Made by a program: the position numbers and the translations under genes. From CAVVST01 sp963750995 (GTDB lineage Bacteria; Acidobacteriota; Vicinamibacteria; Vicinamibacterales; UBA2999), in assembly GCA_963750995.1 (NCBI GenBank), contig CAVVST010000004.1, positions 558,001 to 622,000 of the forward strand: 64,000 nucleotides of DNA, given 5' to 3'. Position 1 is the first letter of the stretch; each line of letters opens with the position of its first letter. Shown piece after piece: positions 8,860-17,906 of the stretch. The notes beneath the pieces were generated by a model. The model saw only the letters and a program-made list of their open reading frames with translations, searched no databases and was not told the origin of the DNA.

Positions 8860-9379
8860 CCTGTCCGTCCGTCCGACCGCCGAAGGCATTCATCACGAAG
8901 TTGAACGAATTGCGGCGATCGAGAAAGGTGTCGAAGCTCACCGCAACCAAGTCGTTGCCCTGCCACATGTTCGGACCATCGCGGCGCATCTCGTTGGCCA
9001 CGAGGCGACTGGCGTCGGTCTCCCAGCAGCGAAACAGGACGTACATGTTGTCTTCGTCGAACGCTACCCACAGCTCGGTTTTCTCAGTCGCTGGCTCACC
9101 ACCGACCGGCTCCTGCTGGATGAAGTCGGTGATGGGCGGCACCATGCGTGTAGATCGGCTCATCGAGAGCGCCGTCGATCCGAATGGGTGTCGTGAGACG
9201 AACGGCGCGGATCGTGGCACGGCCGGATGCGTCGCGGGAAATGATTGCGGGAGGAACGGGTGGCGCGGGCCCATCGAGCGTCACAGCCTGACCGGCGCCA
9301 GCTGGTGAGGCAACGCTCAAAGTGACACCTCCGGTCAGAAGCCAGGCTGCGATGCACTTCGTGCGCTGACTATCTTCAT
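8860..9379 (-). pseudogene. DUF5916/CBM9-like secreted protein, N-terminal relic
   Basis: One frame gives RAVRLTTPIRIDGALDEPIY, the start of the carbohydrate-binding family 9-like domain. A shifted frame continues with VPPITDFIQQEPVGGEPATE and then NSFNFVMNAFGGRTDGQVTN, the usual course of DUF5916 outer-membrane proteins of Acidobacteriota and Bacteroidota. The shift lies near 9141-9146 and removing one G restores it. A signal peptide (MKIVSA, then TKCIAAWLLTGG) can be traced back to 9379 with one further shift. The match ends near 8870; the membrane barrel of several hundred residues is missing, so this is a real truncation and not only a read error. Confidence 0.65.
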
Positions 9380-9468
9380 CCGCGTGGCCCGCGGAACTGC
9401 ACCCCCAAACAGGGTGTCCTTTTACCTGACCTCCTTGAGAGATCCCCTCCTCTGATACGCTGAGCCGC

Positions 9469-10290
9469 GTGGATTTCGCAGAGCCGGTTCGTTCCCGCCT
9501 TCGCGTGACGTTTCACGGCGTGAGAGGGTCGCGTCCGACGCCCAAGGCGAGTCATCTGAAGTTTGGCGGCAATACGACGTGCCTGGAGATCCGCTCAGGC
9601 GAACACCGACTCTTGATCGATGCGGGAACCGGCATCGTCGGCGCCGCCGACACAGGTGTGCGTGAGCAGGTCGATCTGCTGATCACCCACTTTCATTGGG
9701 ATCACATTCACGGGTTGCCATTTTTTGCGCCGCTCTTCGACCCTGACTCCCGCCTGACCGTCTTTACTGGCCATCCGGCAGACCTCGCCATGTCCACGCT
9801 GGAGCAGCAGATGACCGGCCTGTATTCGCCCGCGCTCGAATTTGCCGCAGCCGCGCGCGAATACGTCCAAATCGATCGGCACGCGTTCTCCCGGGGAGAT
9901 ATGTCCATTCGGCCGTTCCCGTTGAATCATCCGCAGGGCGCCTGGGGCTACCGCATCGAAACGAATGGAGCGGCAATCGTCCACGCATCGGACGTCGAGC
10001 ACGGAGACGCAACGCTGGACGCGGTGCTACGGGAATACGCCGAGGGCGCGGACGTGCTGATCTACGACGCGCAGTACACGGAAGAGGAGTACCTCTCAAA
10101 ACGCGGGTGGGGCCACAGCACCTGGCTCGAAGCGACGCGCGTCGCTCGCGACGCCGGGGTCAAGCAGCTTGTGCTGTTTCATCACGACCCACTGCACGAC
10201 GATGAGACCATGCAGGGCATCGTCAATCGGGCCCGACGCCACTTTGAGTCAACCGACGCGGCCAGGGAGGGAACGACCATCACGATTTGA
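9469..10290 (+). CDS. MBL-fold metallo-hydrolase (PQQB/PhnP-like)
   Basis: 273 residues from a GTG start. The metal-binding HxHxDH motif is present in ITHFHWDHIHGLPFF (about 74-80), with later ligands in HASDVEHGD, YDAQYTEEEY and LFHHDPLHDD. The N-terminus VTFHGVRGSRPTPKASHLKF GGNTTC is typical of the group seen near PhnP and cyclic-phosphodiesterase-like hydrolases, often fused to or neighbouring response regulators or cNMP proteins. It is cytoplasmic, and hydrolysis of a phosphodiester-type substrate is likely but unproven. The gene stands alone, divergent from the DUF5916 relic. Confidence 0.88.
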   Translation: MDFAEPVRSRLRVTFHGVRGSRPTPKASHLKFGGNTTCLEIRSGEHRLLIDAGTGIVGAADTGVREQVDLLITHFHWDHIHGLPFFAPLFDPDSRLTVFTGHPADLAMSTLEQQMTGLYSPALEFAAAAREYVQIDRHAFSRGDMSIRPFPLNHPQGAWGYRIETNGAAIVHASDVEHGDATLDAVLREYAEGADVLIYDAQYTEEEYLSKRGWGHSTWLEATRVARDAGVKQLVLFHHDPLHDDETMQGIVNRARRHFESTDAAREGTTITI

Positions 10291-10342
10291 ATCATTCCTC
10301 CCGGCGGCGAGAGGGACACCGTGGTCGGGACTGTGTGGAGGA

Positions 10343-12411
10343 CTAGTTCGCGCTCGCCAGAATGACGTCGGCCGCCTTCTCGCTCACCATGTAGATCGGC
10401 GCCAGGATGAAGTAGCCGGGGATCCGCGGGAAGATCGAAGCATCGACCACGCGAAGGTTTCTGGTGCCATGCACGCGGAAGTTGCTGTCGACGACCGCCA
10501 TGCGATCGGATGCCGGCCCCATCTTGTTGGTGCACGACGCGTGATGGCCCCATGCCTCGTTGCGGATGAAATCCTCGATCTGCCGGCGCGATCGGACTTC
10601 CGGTCCGGGCCACACCTGATCATTCGAGATCCCGGCGATGCGCGTCGAGATGCGCTGGACGAGCTCGACGCCGTCGGCAATCGCCGCGAGGTCGTCGAGT
10701 CCGCTTGGCGTCCCCTCCTCGAAGTAGTGAAAGTTGATCACCGGCGTGTCGCGAGGGTCGGCCGAGCGCAACGCCACCGTTCCGGCCCGGTTCACCGTGT
10801 ACGCCTTCAGAATCACCCACGTGTGCCGGTTGATGAACGCCGCGACGTCCTGCGTCGCGTAGCCGGGGTAGAAACCGCGGAACTGTGCTGCCACGCCGAA
10901 GATGAACAAATCGGGATCGAGCTGGCGGGCCCTGCGTGCGGTTTCCGACGTATGGAAGATGCCGCCGTAGACGCTATTCGAGGTGTAGGGACCGGTGCCG
11001 CGGAACCACTGGGCGGCACACGGGATCGGTATTGACGTCGGCGAAGAACGTGCAGTCCTTGTTGTACGAGAAGTTCATGGTCTGTTCGGTGACGATACCC
11101 ACCTCGTACCGGTCCTGCAGATTTTCGCCGACGCCTGGAAGGTCGACGATCGTGCGAATGCCGTGGCGTGACAGCTCCTGGGCTGGCCCGATTCCGGAGA
11201 GTTTCAGGAGCTGCGGGCTGTTGAAGGCGCCGGCTGAGAGAATCACCTCGCGGCTGGCGGTCATCTGCTGCGGCGACGGGGCACTGCCCGCGGGGTTCGG
11301 ATCGGCGCGATACAGACGAGTGCCCGCCATGTACTCGACGCCGGTGGCAATGGTGCCGTCGAACAGCACCCGCGTCACCAGACTGTTCTTCTGGATGATC
11401 AGGTTGTTCGGCAGCGCGGCGGCCGTCGCCAGGATGAACTCGCGCACGCTCCGCCGCTGGCCTCGCGCGGCCCAGAGCACGAGGTTGTAGAAGCCGTCAC
11501 GGTTCTTCTGCAGGCGCGCGTCGTTGGGATCGAGCAGGCCGCGGACGAAGTCCTGAAACTTCTCGGCCACCCGGCCGGCGTTCTGGTAGATCTCCTCGAG
11601 CGCGGCCCGGATGAAGCGCCCCATCACGGTGTCATTGGCGAACATCGACGAATCGGCCACCGAAGACGGCAGCCAGCCGAAAAAGCCGTGTCGAGAGGGA
11701 TTGTCCGCCGACCTCGGCACGTAGGTGCAGTTCTCGACGCGCTCGAAATACGTGCGCATGCGGTCCGAGTTCCAGCTCGAATCGCCGGTCAGCTGTGCGA
11801 TGTTGTCCCAGTCCGAATCGCTCGGGTACATCGAGATCAGCGCCGAGTGAATCGTGCATCCACCGACCGCGCCGACCCGCGGGTACCAGACGCCGCCGGT
11901 ATTGCCGGGGTCCTTGCCTGGCACGTACTTGGTGTCCCTGCGCTGCTGGTTCGTGTCCGCGTAGTGCCGGACCCAGTAATCCCATTGAATCGACGGGTCT
12001 TCCGTGACCAGCGTGGCAAATGGCGGAACGCTTGCGCTGAACGGGTAGTCGTCGCCGCCGGCCTCGAAGAGCACGACCTTGTGGCCGGCCAGCGCGAGTC
12101 TGCACGCGAGAGGCCCGCCGCCCGCGCCGGAGCCGACGACGATGTATTCGACCGGGGCATTGGGCGGCAGCGACACCGATTTCGTCTGACCGAACAGTCG
12201 ACGGACGCCGAGCGCGGCCAACACGGCGCTGAGACCGGACTTGAGGACGTCCCGGCGGCGCCACCCCGAACCGGCCGCTGCCGCCGCACTCGGCGCAGGG
12301 TTCCGCTGCGCCGCACAGACGGCGCATGACGACAGGTGCTCTCGCGCGTCCGAGGAGAGATGCGTCTTGATCTCCGTCGTTCGAAACGCGGGCGAACTCG
12401 TGACAATTCAT
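10343..12411 (-). CDS. GMC-family FAD oxidoreductase (frameshifted, Tat-exported)
   Basis: One gene in two frames. The N-terminal part has the FAD site VEYIVVGSGAGGGPLACRLA, a GMC signature (GAVGGCTIHSALISMYPSD) and the second signature ASREVILSAGAFNSPQLLKL. The C-terminal part has WGHHASCTNKMGPASDRMAV and RNLRVVDASIFPRIPGYFIL. Deleting one base at about 11015-11024 joins them (DPCAAQWFRGTGPY). A twin-arginine signal (RRRDVLKSGLSAVLAALG) is encoded at about 12205-12260, upstream of the first in-frame ATG at 12224. The true start lies further up, and ATG 12411 is in another frame, so a second shift is likely near 12260-12400. It probably oxidises an alcohol in the periplasm. It follows the FadL-like gene by 48 bp, suggesting uptake and oxidation of a hydrophobic substrate. 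Confidence 0.85.
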
Positions 12412-12459
12412 GGAAGGCCTCTGTGTCGCATCGAACGGGATCGCTGAGTTCGTGAAGCC

Positions 12460-13695
12460 TCAGTACTTGACGGTGACGCCCATGCTGAGCACATGGATCG
12501 AAAGGCTGTTGGTGACGGAGGAGCCCGGCAGCGCCCCTTTCAGAAAGGTCTGAATCGGGCCTGAGACTTCATTCTGCGGGAAGTACGAATACGCCACGTT
12601 CAGCGCCGCCTGGCGATTGACGGCGAGCGACCCGCCGATGTGCATGGCCTGCGTCTGCACGAGTGGTGAGGCGATGTTGAGACCCGCTGTCGCCGGCTCG
12701 ATAGGCGCCTGGTTGATGCCGTAGCCGCCGCGCATGGCCAGCGTCTCGTTGATCCGATACTGGACGCCGGTGGTCAAACCGTTCACACTGCGCCAGCCGA
12801 GACCCTTCAACGCACCATCCGAGGTGAAGCCGACATCGCCGAGCCCCTCGGCATGTCGAAAATCGAAATATCGATAATCCAGCGACCAGATGACGTTCTC
12901 GAAGCCGCGATACGCCGCGCCCACCGAAAGGATCATCGGCAGATCGAAGCCCACCTCACCGTAACGGGGTCCACCCGCCGCGTCTTCGGTCGTGTATTGA
13001 AACTTCGGCAGCCACTGCGGGCTCTTGATCGAGGCGCCGAAGTCCCAGTCGCCGTCGCCCTGATAGAACAGACCGCCCTGAGCGCCACCGCCAAACTCCA
13101 GTTGCGTGCCGCGCCCGGTCGGATAGCCATTGGGGTTTGGCGCGATAAACAGCAGCGGGTCAGCGACGACGGCGCCGAGGGTCACCATCGGGCCGACGGC
13201 GACTGCGAGCCGGTCGGTCAGCTGGTACGACACGGCCGGCGAGATCTGCGCAAACTGCGCCTCGGAGTAGAGTCGGCCGACACCGTTGGGCTGCGGTGTG
13301 AGGATTGGATTCGTGAAGCTGGAGGGGTAGTTTGTCTTAAAACCCGCGACCGAATGAATCCCGAGACCAAACGTCAGCTTCGAGTCGGCGCCGCGGTGGA
13401 TCCACCCGATGTTGGGAATCAACGTCCAGCCTGGTGTGCCTTGCGTCGCTCCGGCGCTCGGACCCGAAGAGGAGCTGAGCTCCATTACCGCGGACAGCAG
13501 GTCCGCGCCGAAGCCCAGCTCTGAGGATGGCAGCCCGGAAATAACGGCGGGATTCCAGTACAGCGCTCCGATGCCGTCGAGTGGCACGGCGGTGGTCGCC
13601 CCGCCCATTGAACGGCTCACCGGCCCCGCCGAGGGAATATAAATCCCTTGCGCGAGCACTCCTGCAGGGATGCAGCAGCCCACGATCGACAACAA
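12460..13695 (-). CDS. FadL/OmpP1/TodX-type outer-membrane transporter
   Basis: About 411 residues from a TTG start; no ATG start is available in the frame. After a signal-like segment (LLSIVGCCIPAGVLAQG) comes the FadL N-terminal hatch motif (IPSAGPVSRSMGGATTAVPL, DGIGALYWNPA), then beta-strand repeats, ending in an aromatic C-terminus (VLSMGVTVKY) suited to barrel assembly. FadL homologues move long-chain fatty acids or aromatic hydrocarbons across the outer membrane by lateral diffusion. The downstream GMC oxidoreductase gene (48 bp) suggests co-expression and an oxidisable hydrophobic substrate. Confidence 0.85.
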   Translation of the reverse strand: MLSIVGCCIPAGVLAQGIYIPSAGPVSRSMGGATTAVPLDGIGALYWNPAVISGLPSSELGFGADLLSAVMELSSSSGPSAGATQGTPGWTLIPNIGWIHRGADSKLTFGLGIHSVAGFKTNYPSSFTNPILTPQPNGVGRLYSEAQFAQISPAVSYQLTDRLAVAVGPMVTLGAVVADPLLFIAPNPNGYPTGRGTQLEFGGGAQGGLFYQGDGDWDFGASIKSPQWLPKFQYTTEDAAGGPRYGEVGFDLPMILSVGAAYRGFENVIWSLDYRYFDFRHAEGLGDVGFTSDGALKGLGWRSVNGLTTGVQYRINETLAMRGGYGINQAPIEPATAGLNIASPLVQTQAMHIGGSLAVNRQAALNVAYSYFPQNEVSGPIQTFLKGALPGSSVTNSLSIHVLSMGVTVKY

Positions 13696-14197
13696 TGCCG
13701 AATAGCGCGCGAAATCGCCTCACCGGTAGAGCACAACACGAGACAACCTCCATCGAGTCGTCGATTCCAGAACTCACGTTCATTCCCGCATCAATCCGGC
13801 GAATCACGCCTCCTTCTCGGTGCATGGTCAGCCCGTGCCCCTGCGGCAGCGCGGATAGACCTTCATCGGACGCGATGTCCGGCACGTCGTCAGGGAAATG
13901 GCAAGTCAAGACTGGCGGTAGGCAGAAGCCATCGATCACGCGCAAAGTCGAGCGGAAGGACCGATGTGCACAACGCAATCGAGCCGACGTACGTCAGGAA
14001 CAGCGGTGGCACTTGAAGATGATAACCGGGGTGGTGATGATAAACGGGGTGGTAAGGTACACAGTTGGTCGGCGTATCTGTGTCGCACATCCAGTGCGGA
14101 TGGTTCGCATTTCTCGCATTGCCGGTTCGAACCGTGATACCAGCAGCCTCTCGAAGCGGGCTGGATCACAGGCCAATGCAGGCAGCAAGGGGGCCGC
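13696..14197. other. 502-bp intergenic region with a short tandem repeat
   Basis: No convincing gene on either strand. At about 14019-14052 two near-identical copies of GATGATAAxCGGGGTGGT lie in tandem, between the FadL-like gene (transcribed leftward) and the cyclase gene (rightward). They could be regulator-binding sites in the divergent promoter region. Confidence 0.4.
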
Positions 14198-14932
14198 ATG
14201 ACTCGCTCACGTTCGATGATCTGCAAGGGCTGCTGGCAGCACATGCATGTGCCGATTCCCATCCGCGGGCCGCTGTCGATCGCCGCTCGTCTCTTTGGCG
14301 TGAGGATCAGCCGCATGAACCCCGACTTGTGCAATATCTGCGAGACGATGTTCACCAGGGTGAAGCACAGGAAGCAGATCATCGTGCCCGCGACGGTGCT
14401 CTTCGCCGACCTGCGCGGCTACACCACGCTCTCGCAGAGCGCCGCGTCAGGCGACGTCACCGACATGCTGCACGGCTTCGCAGACGAGTGCGCCGAGGCG
14501 ATCTGGGAGCGAGAAGGCGTCGTGAACAAATTCATCGGTGATGCGATACTTGCGATTTTCAATTTTCCAATCGTGCGCCCGGATCACGTGCAGCAAGCGG
14601 TGCTGGCCGCACAGGACATTCAGCGGCGCTGGACGGAACGACGCGAGCGAAGCGCGCAGGCAGGCGGGGCAGCAATCGGGCTCGGTATCGGTATTCACAC
14701 CGGCAACGCGTCGATCGGCGAGATCGGTACGGCGTACAAGGACTTCACGATCATTGGTCCCGTGGTGAACATTGCCTCGCGGATCCAGGGCGAGGCGAGG
14801 GCGGGCGAGATCCTCGCGAGCCGAGAGGTGTACACGCAGGTCGCGGAGATGTTTCCGAACTCGCCCTCCCGTGCCTGTCAGCTCAAGGGCATCGAGCAGC
14901 CGGTGCCGGTTCACCTCCTCGCAACGCCATAG
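14198..14932 (+). CDS. Class III adenylate cyclase with N-terminal CxxC pairs
   Basis: 244 residues from ATG 14198, preceded by AAGGGGG. The cyclase homology domain spans about 60-235. First metal Asp: VLFADLRGYTTL. Adenine-selecting Lys and second metal Asp: NKFIGDAILAIF. Second purine-selecting Asp: YKDFTIIG. Transition-state Asn/Arg: VNIASR. The K and D pair indicates ATP, giving cAMP. The N-terminus has two CxxC pairs (CKGC and CNIC, about 33 residues apart), which could bind zinc or respond to redox. No membrane segment is present. It converges on the cNMP-binding patatin gene with a 57-bp gap, a plausible receptor for its product. Confidence 0.9.
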   Translation: MTRSRSMICKGCWQHMHVPIPIRGPLSIAARLFGVRISRMNPDLCNICETMFTRVKHRKQIIVPATVLFADLRGYTTLSQSAASGDVTDMLHGFADECAEAIWEREGVVNKFIGDAILAIFNFPIVRPDHVQQAVLAAQDIQRRWTERRERSAQAGGAAIGLGIGIHTGNASIGEIGTAYKDFTIIGPVVNIASRIQGEARAGEILASREVYTQVAEMFPNSPSRACQLKGIEQPVPVHLLATP

Positions 14933-14989
14933 CCGTCGATCCGACAGCGGAGGCGGCGTCCGAACGACGCGCCGTGACGATCGGACTCT

Positions 14990-17093
14990 TCAGGAGACGG
15001 TCCGCGGCTCCGTCGCTGCGGCTGCCCACGTCTCGGCGGGCGGACACGCCGGACCGGATGCCTCTGCGGTCGGGACGGAGTCGTGCGCGCCCGGCCGGGC
15101 CGCCAGCCACTTCGCCAGGGCGGCGCGGCCCGTCTCGTAGCCCGTCTTGATGATGTCGGGCGCCGCATCGAACTGGAGCATGCCGAACCGTTGCACCGGC
15201 ATGCGCACGTAGAGATCCACGCCCCGCAGAAGCGCATGCCGCTGCATCGCCACGCTGGCGATCTCGCTCGAGCGTTGCAACACGGCGGCGATGCTCAAGA
15301 CGGTGACCTTCCGCGCAAACGGATTGAGGCGGTTCCAGATGATTTTCCAGCCTGAGATGGCATCGACGTAGGCGTGCTCGTGCTGCATGTCGCACTTGGA
15401 GCTGACGTCGACGGCGATCGTGGTTCCGCCGCCCGTCTGCTGGCTCATGATGTCGGCCGGGAGATTGCACAGGAAGCCACCGTCGACCAGCAGGTCTCCG
15501 TTCTGCACAAGCGGAGGGAAAATGCCGGGCAAACCGCCGCTCGCGCGCAACCCGAGCCAGAGGGGACCGTCCCGGTGGACGACAATCTCGGCGCACGAGA
15601 GATTGCTCGACACGCAGAAGTACGGGAGCCACATGTCTTCTATGCGCACGTCACCCACGCTCCCACGGAGACGGGACGAGCTGCGCCGCCCGTTCAGAAT
15701 CGCGAGGACGGGCAACGTCAGATCCGTCTTCCACTTACCGAAGATCTCCTGGTTGCGCTGAACCATCCTGTCCGCATCCCACCCGAGCGCGTACCTCGGC
15801 CGAGATCAAGGCGCCCATGCTCGTCCCACCAATCATGTCGATTGGAATACCGGCCTCCGTGAGCGCCTGCAGGAACCCGATGTGAGCAAAGCCACGCGCC
15901 CCTCCGCCGCTCAAGGCAACGCCGAACGCGCGACCGCTGATGAAGCGGGCTACGCGCTCGATGTCTGCCGCGACCCCGGTCCGTACATGATGGTGGCGTG
16001 CCAGCTGGCGCGGTTCGAGCCAGTCGCGGGTTCCCGCTGGCAGCTCGGTTGCCGGCGGATGCAGGAGCACCAGGCTGGTCGGGAGGACGGCCCGAGTTCC
16101 GGCGCTGGCGAGGAGCTCGCGCTCGGCAGTTCTGGGTGCCGGGTCGTCGCCGGCGCGAGCCACCAGCAGGATTCGATCGGCGTGGCGCACGCAGCGTCTG
16201 CTCCAAGGCAACCCATCGGCGTCCGCCACCAGAACGACGAAGCGGGAACGGGCCTCCTCTGCATCGATGAGCCCAGCGATTCGGGCCGCCCCGGGATCGT
16301 CCGCCGGCGTCCGGGCGATTCCCGGCGTGCCGAGCAGACCGTCCACGTCTTCCGAACGAAGACACTGCGACGTGCCGTACGGAGCGAGCGCCGCTGTGAG
16401 TTGCTGCGCGAACTCATCGAGGGGAACGTCGGGACCCGCAGGCAGGAGGCCGATGATGCGAACGCCCTCGTCCGGAGGGCTATCGCTTTGCGTCTGGCGT
16501 AAACGCTTGACCACGAGCTTCGTCAACGCCATGAGCGCCTGCGGATACATGGCCATCAGACGATCGAACGCGCTCCGTTCGAACATCACCAGATCGCTGT
16601 CGCGCAGCGCGACGACACGCGCGCTGCGCGGCTCCCCCGTGAACATGGCCATCTCGCCCACGGTCTCGCCGGGACGGACTTCGCCGACCACCCGCGCCGC
16701 GCCGGCGGCGCCGCGCACGATCACCTGCAGGCGACCGTTCACCAGGATGTACGCGGCCTCTCCGGGATCGCCTTGCTCGAACAAGACCCCGCCCTGCGGT
16801 AGCGAGACCCACTCCGCGGCCGACCCGATGTCTTGCAGCGTCGCCTCGTCGAGTGGCCCAAACCCAAACAGGCGGGACAAGATCGTGACGAGCTGGTTGT
16901 GACGCAGGCTCCGGCGAATCGCCTCTGCGAGGTTGCTCATGACGTACAGGCCGCTCTCGCGCGAGACGGTCGGTCGCAGCTCGCCGCTCATCACCACGTC
17001 GGTGTGGTCCTCGCCCAGGGAATCAATATCCAACGCGGTAGGGAGCAAGTCGACCGCCGTCTGCGGCATACATGGATCGTGGCACACCGTCAT
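14990..17093 (-). CDS. cNMP-binding patatin-like phospholipase (NTE/RssA type, frameshifted)
   Basis: About 700 residues once joined. A cyclic-nucleotide-binding domain (about 65-200: LPQGGVLFEQGDPGEAAYIL, then VGEMAMFTGEPRSARV) is followed by a middle region of about 150 residues and a patatin domain with the oxyanion motif SGGGARGFAHIGFLQA, the nucleophile GTSMG and the Asp of DGGFLCNLPADIM. The Ser/Asp dyad is complete. The frame changes at about 15788-15797; deleting one G gives a smooth SAEYALGWDADRMVQRN. The family hydrolyses lysophospholipids at the membrane, and cNMP binding may control it. The neighbouring convergent adenylate cyclase could supply the ligand. NTE-type proteins are also common without such a neighbour. 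Confidence 0.87.
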
Positions 17094-17404
17094 GCTTCCA
17101 TTTCAACACGACGAGGCCCGAGTCGCTTCCGCGCCCTGCGGCCGGTTCACGGCCCATGTGTCCAAGCGTCGTGCATTGAACAGGCTTGGAACCCCCTTGC
17201 TGGCCTTTTGGATGGAGTGAGTATAGCCTGCCAGCCGGCCAGATTAAGCGCCGCAGAAACAGCCGGAGGTGCGATGCGCGGAGCGCCCGATCCGGAACGT
17301 CGGGTGGCCCGCCCCCGCCCTGTGCGAGTTCTGATAATCTGTGCTTCACGGCGGCCACGACCGGGCCGACGACCTTTCCCAGAATCACGGACGGAATGTT
17401 GCCA
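17094..17404. promoter_or_regulatory. 311-bp divergent intergenic region
   Basis: It separates the patatin gene (leftward) from the peroxidase cluster (rightward) and must hold both promoters. I see no coding signal and cannot name specific promoter elements with confidence. Confidence 0.35.
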
Positions 17405-17866
17405 ATGACTCCTGAAGCCCCGAGCCCGAGACCACCCGCGGTGCAAAGCCCTCTCACGCTCGTCATGCGCATCAAGGACGGGGAGTACGAGCATATCGAG
17501 GCGCTGCTGCACCGTATCCAGGCGGCCCCGCCCGACAAGAATCCGATCTGGCGCGCGCTGGACAAACTCAAGACGGCGCATTTCGCGCGGTTCGTGTTCC
17601 TCGACAAGACAAAGCTGGCGGTGATCACGACCTACGATGGCTCGTTCGATACCTACATCAACGAATTCATCGACGAAATCGGCGACGTGTTCAACGCCGT
17701 GCTGCAGCACATGGACGGGGCGTCCCCTGTCCCGGTTCAGCAGCACCGGCAGGCATTCCTGGATTACGTCAGGGCGAACGATCTCCGGGGCCTCGAGCCT
17801 TTCTACAGCGCTTACCCGACGGCGACGGTCGTGACCATCCTGGCGGCGCTGGAGGACCAAGTCTGA
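17405..17866 (+). CDS. Uncharacterised protein at the head of the DyP cluster
   Basis: 153 residues from ATG 17405; an in-frame ATG at 17396 is an alternative. The open frame extends further upstream, but that part looks non-coding. The body (LTLVMRIKDGEYEHIEALLH to PTATVVTILAALEDQ) alternates strand and helix in a way that suggests a ferredoxin-like alpha/beta fold, such as the half-barrels found in DyP-family enzymes. No catalytic motif is recognised. It lies 40 bp before the DyP peroxidase gene. I infer an accessory role with the peroxidase from position only. Confidence 0.7.
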   Translation: MTPEAPSPRPPAVQSPLTLVMRIKDGEYEHIEALLHRIQAAPPDKNPIWRALDKLKTAHFARFVFLDKTKLAVITTYDGSFDTYINEFIDEIGDVFNAVLQHMDGASPVPVQQHRQAFLDYVRANDLRGLEPFYSAYPTATVVTILAALEDQV

Positions 17867-17906
17867 ATCTAGTCCCTCGCGACACCTCCCGGAGCTCTGA
17901 CTTGCC

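Noticed and set aside
13890..14382. Minus-strand ORFs opposite the cyclase start (for example a 148-residue frame)
   Set aside because: They overlap the real cyclase on the opposite strand and show no family or signal features.
14198..17093. The cyclase/patatin pair as a CBASS or Pycsar anti-phage system
   Set aside because: The cyclase has the ordinary adenylyl residues and the phospholipase is of the common NTE/RssA type with a cNMP domain, not a CapV-like effector. No other defence gene lies nearby. I keep it as a possible signalling pair only.
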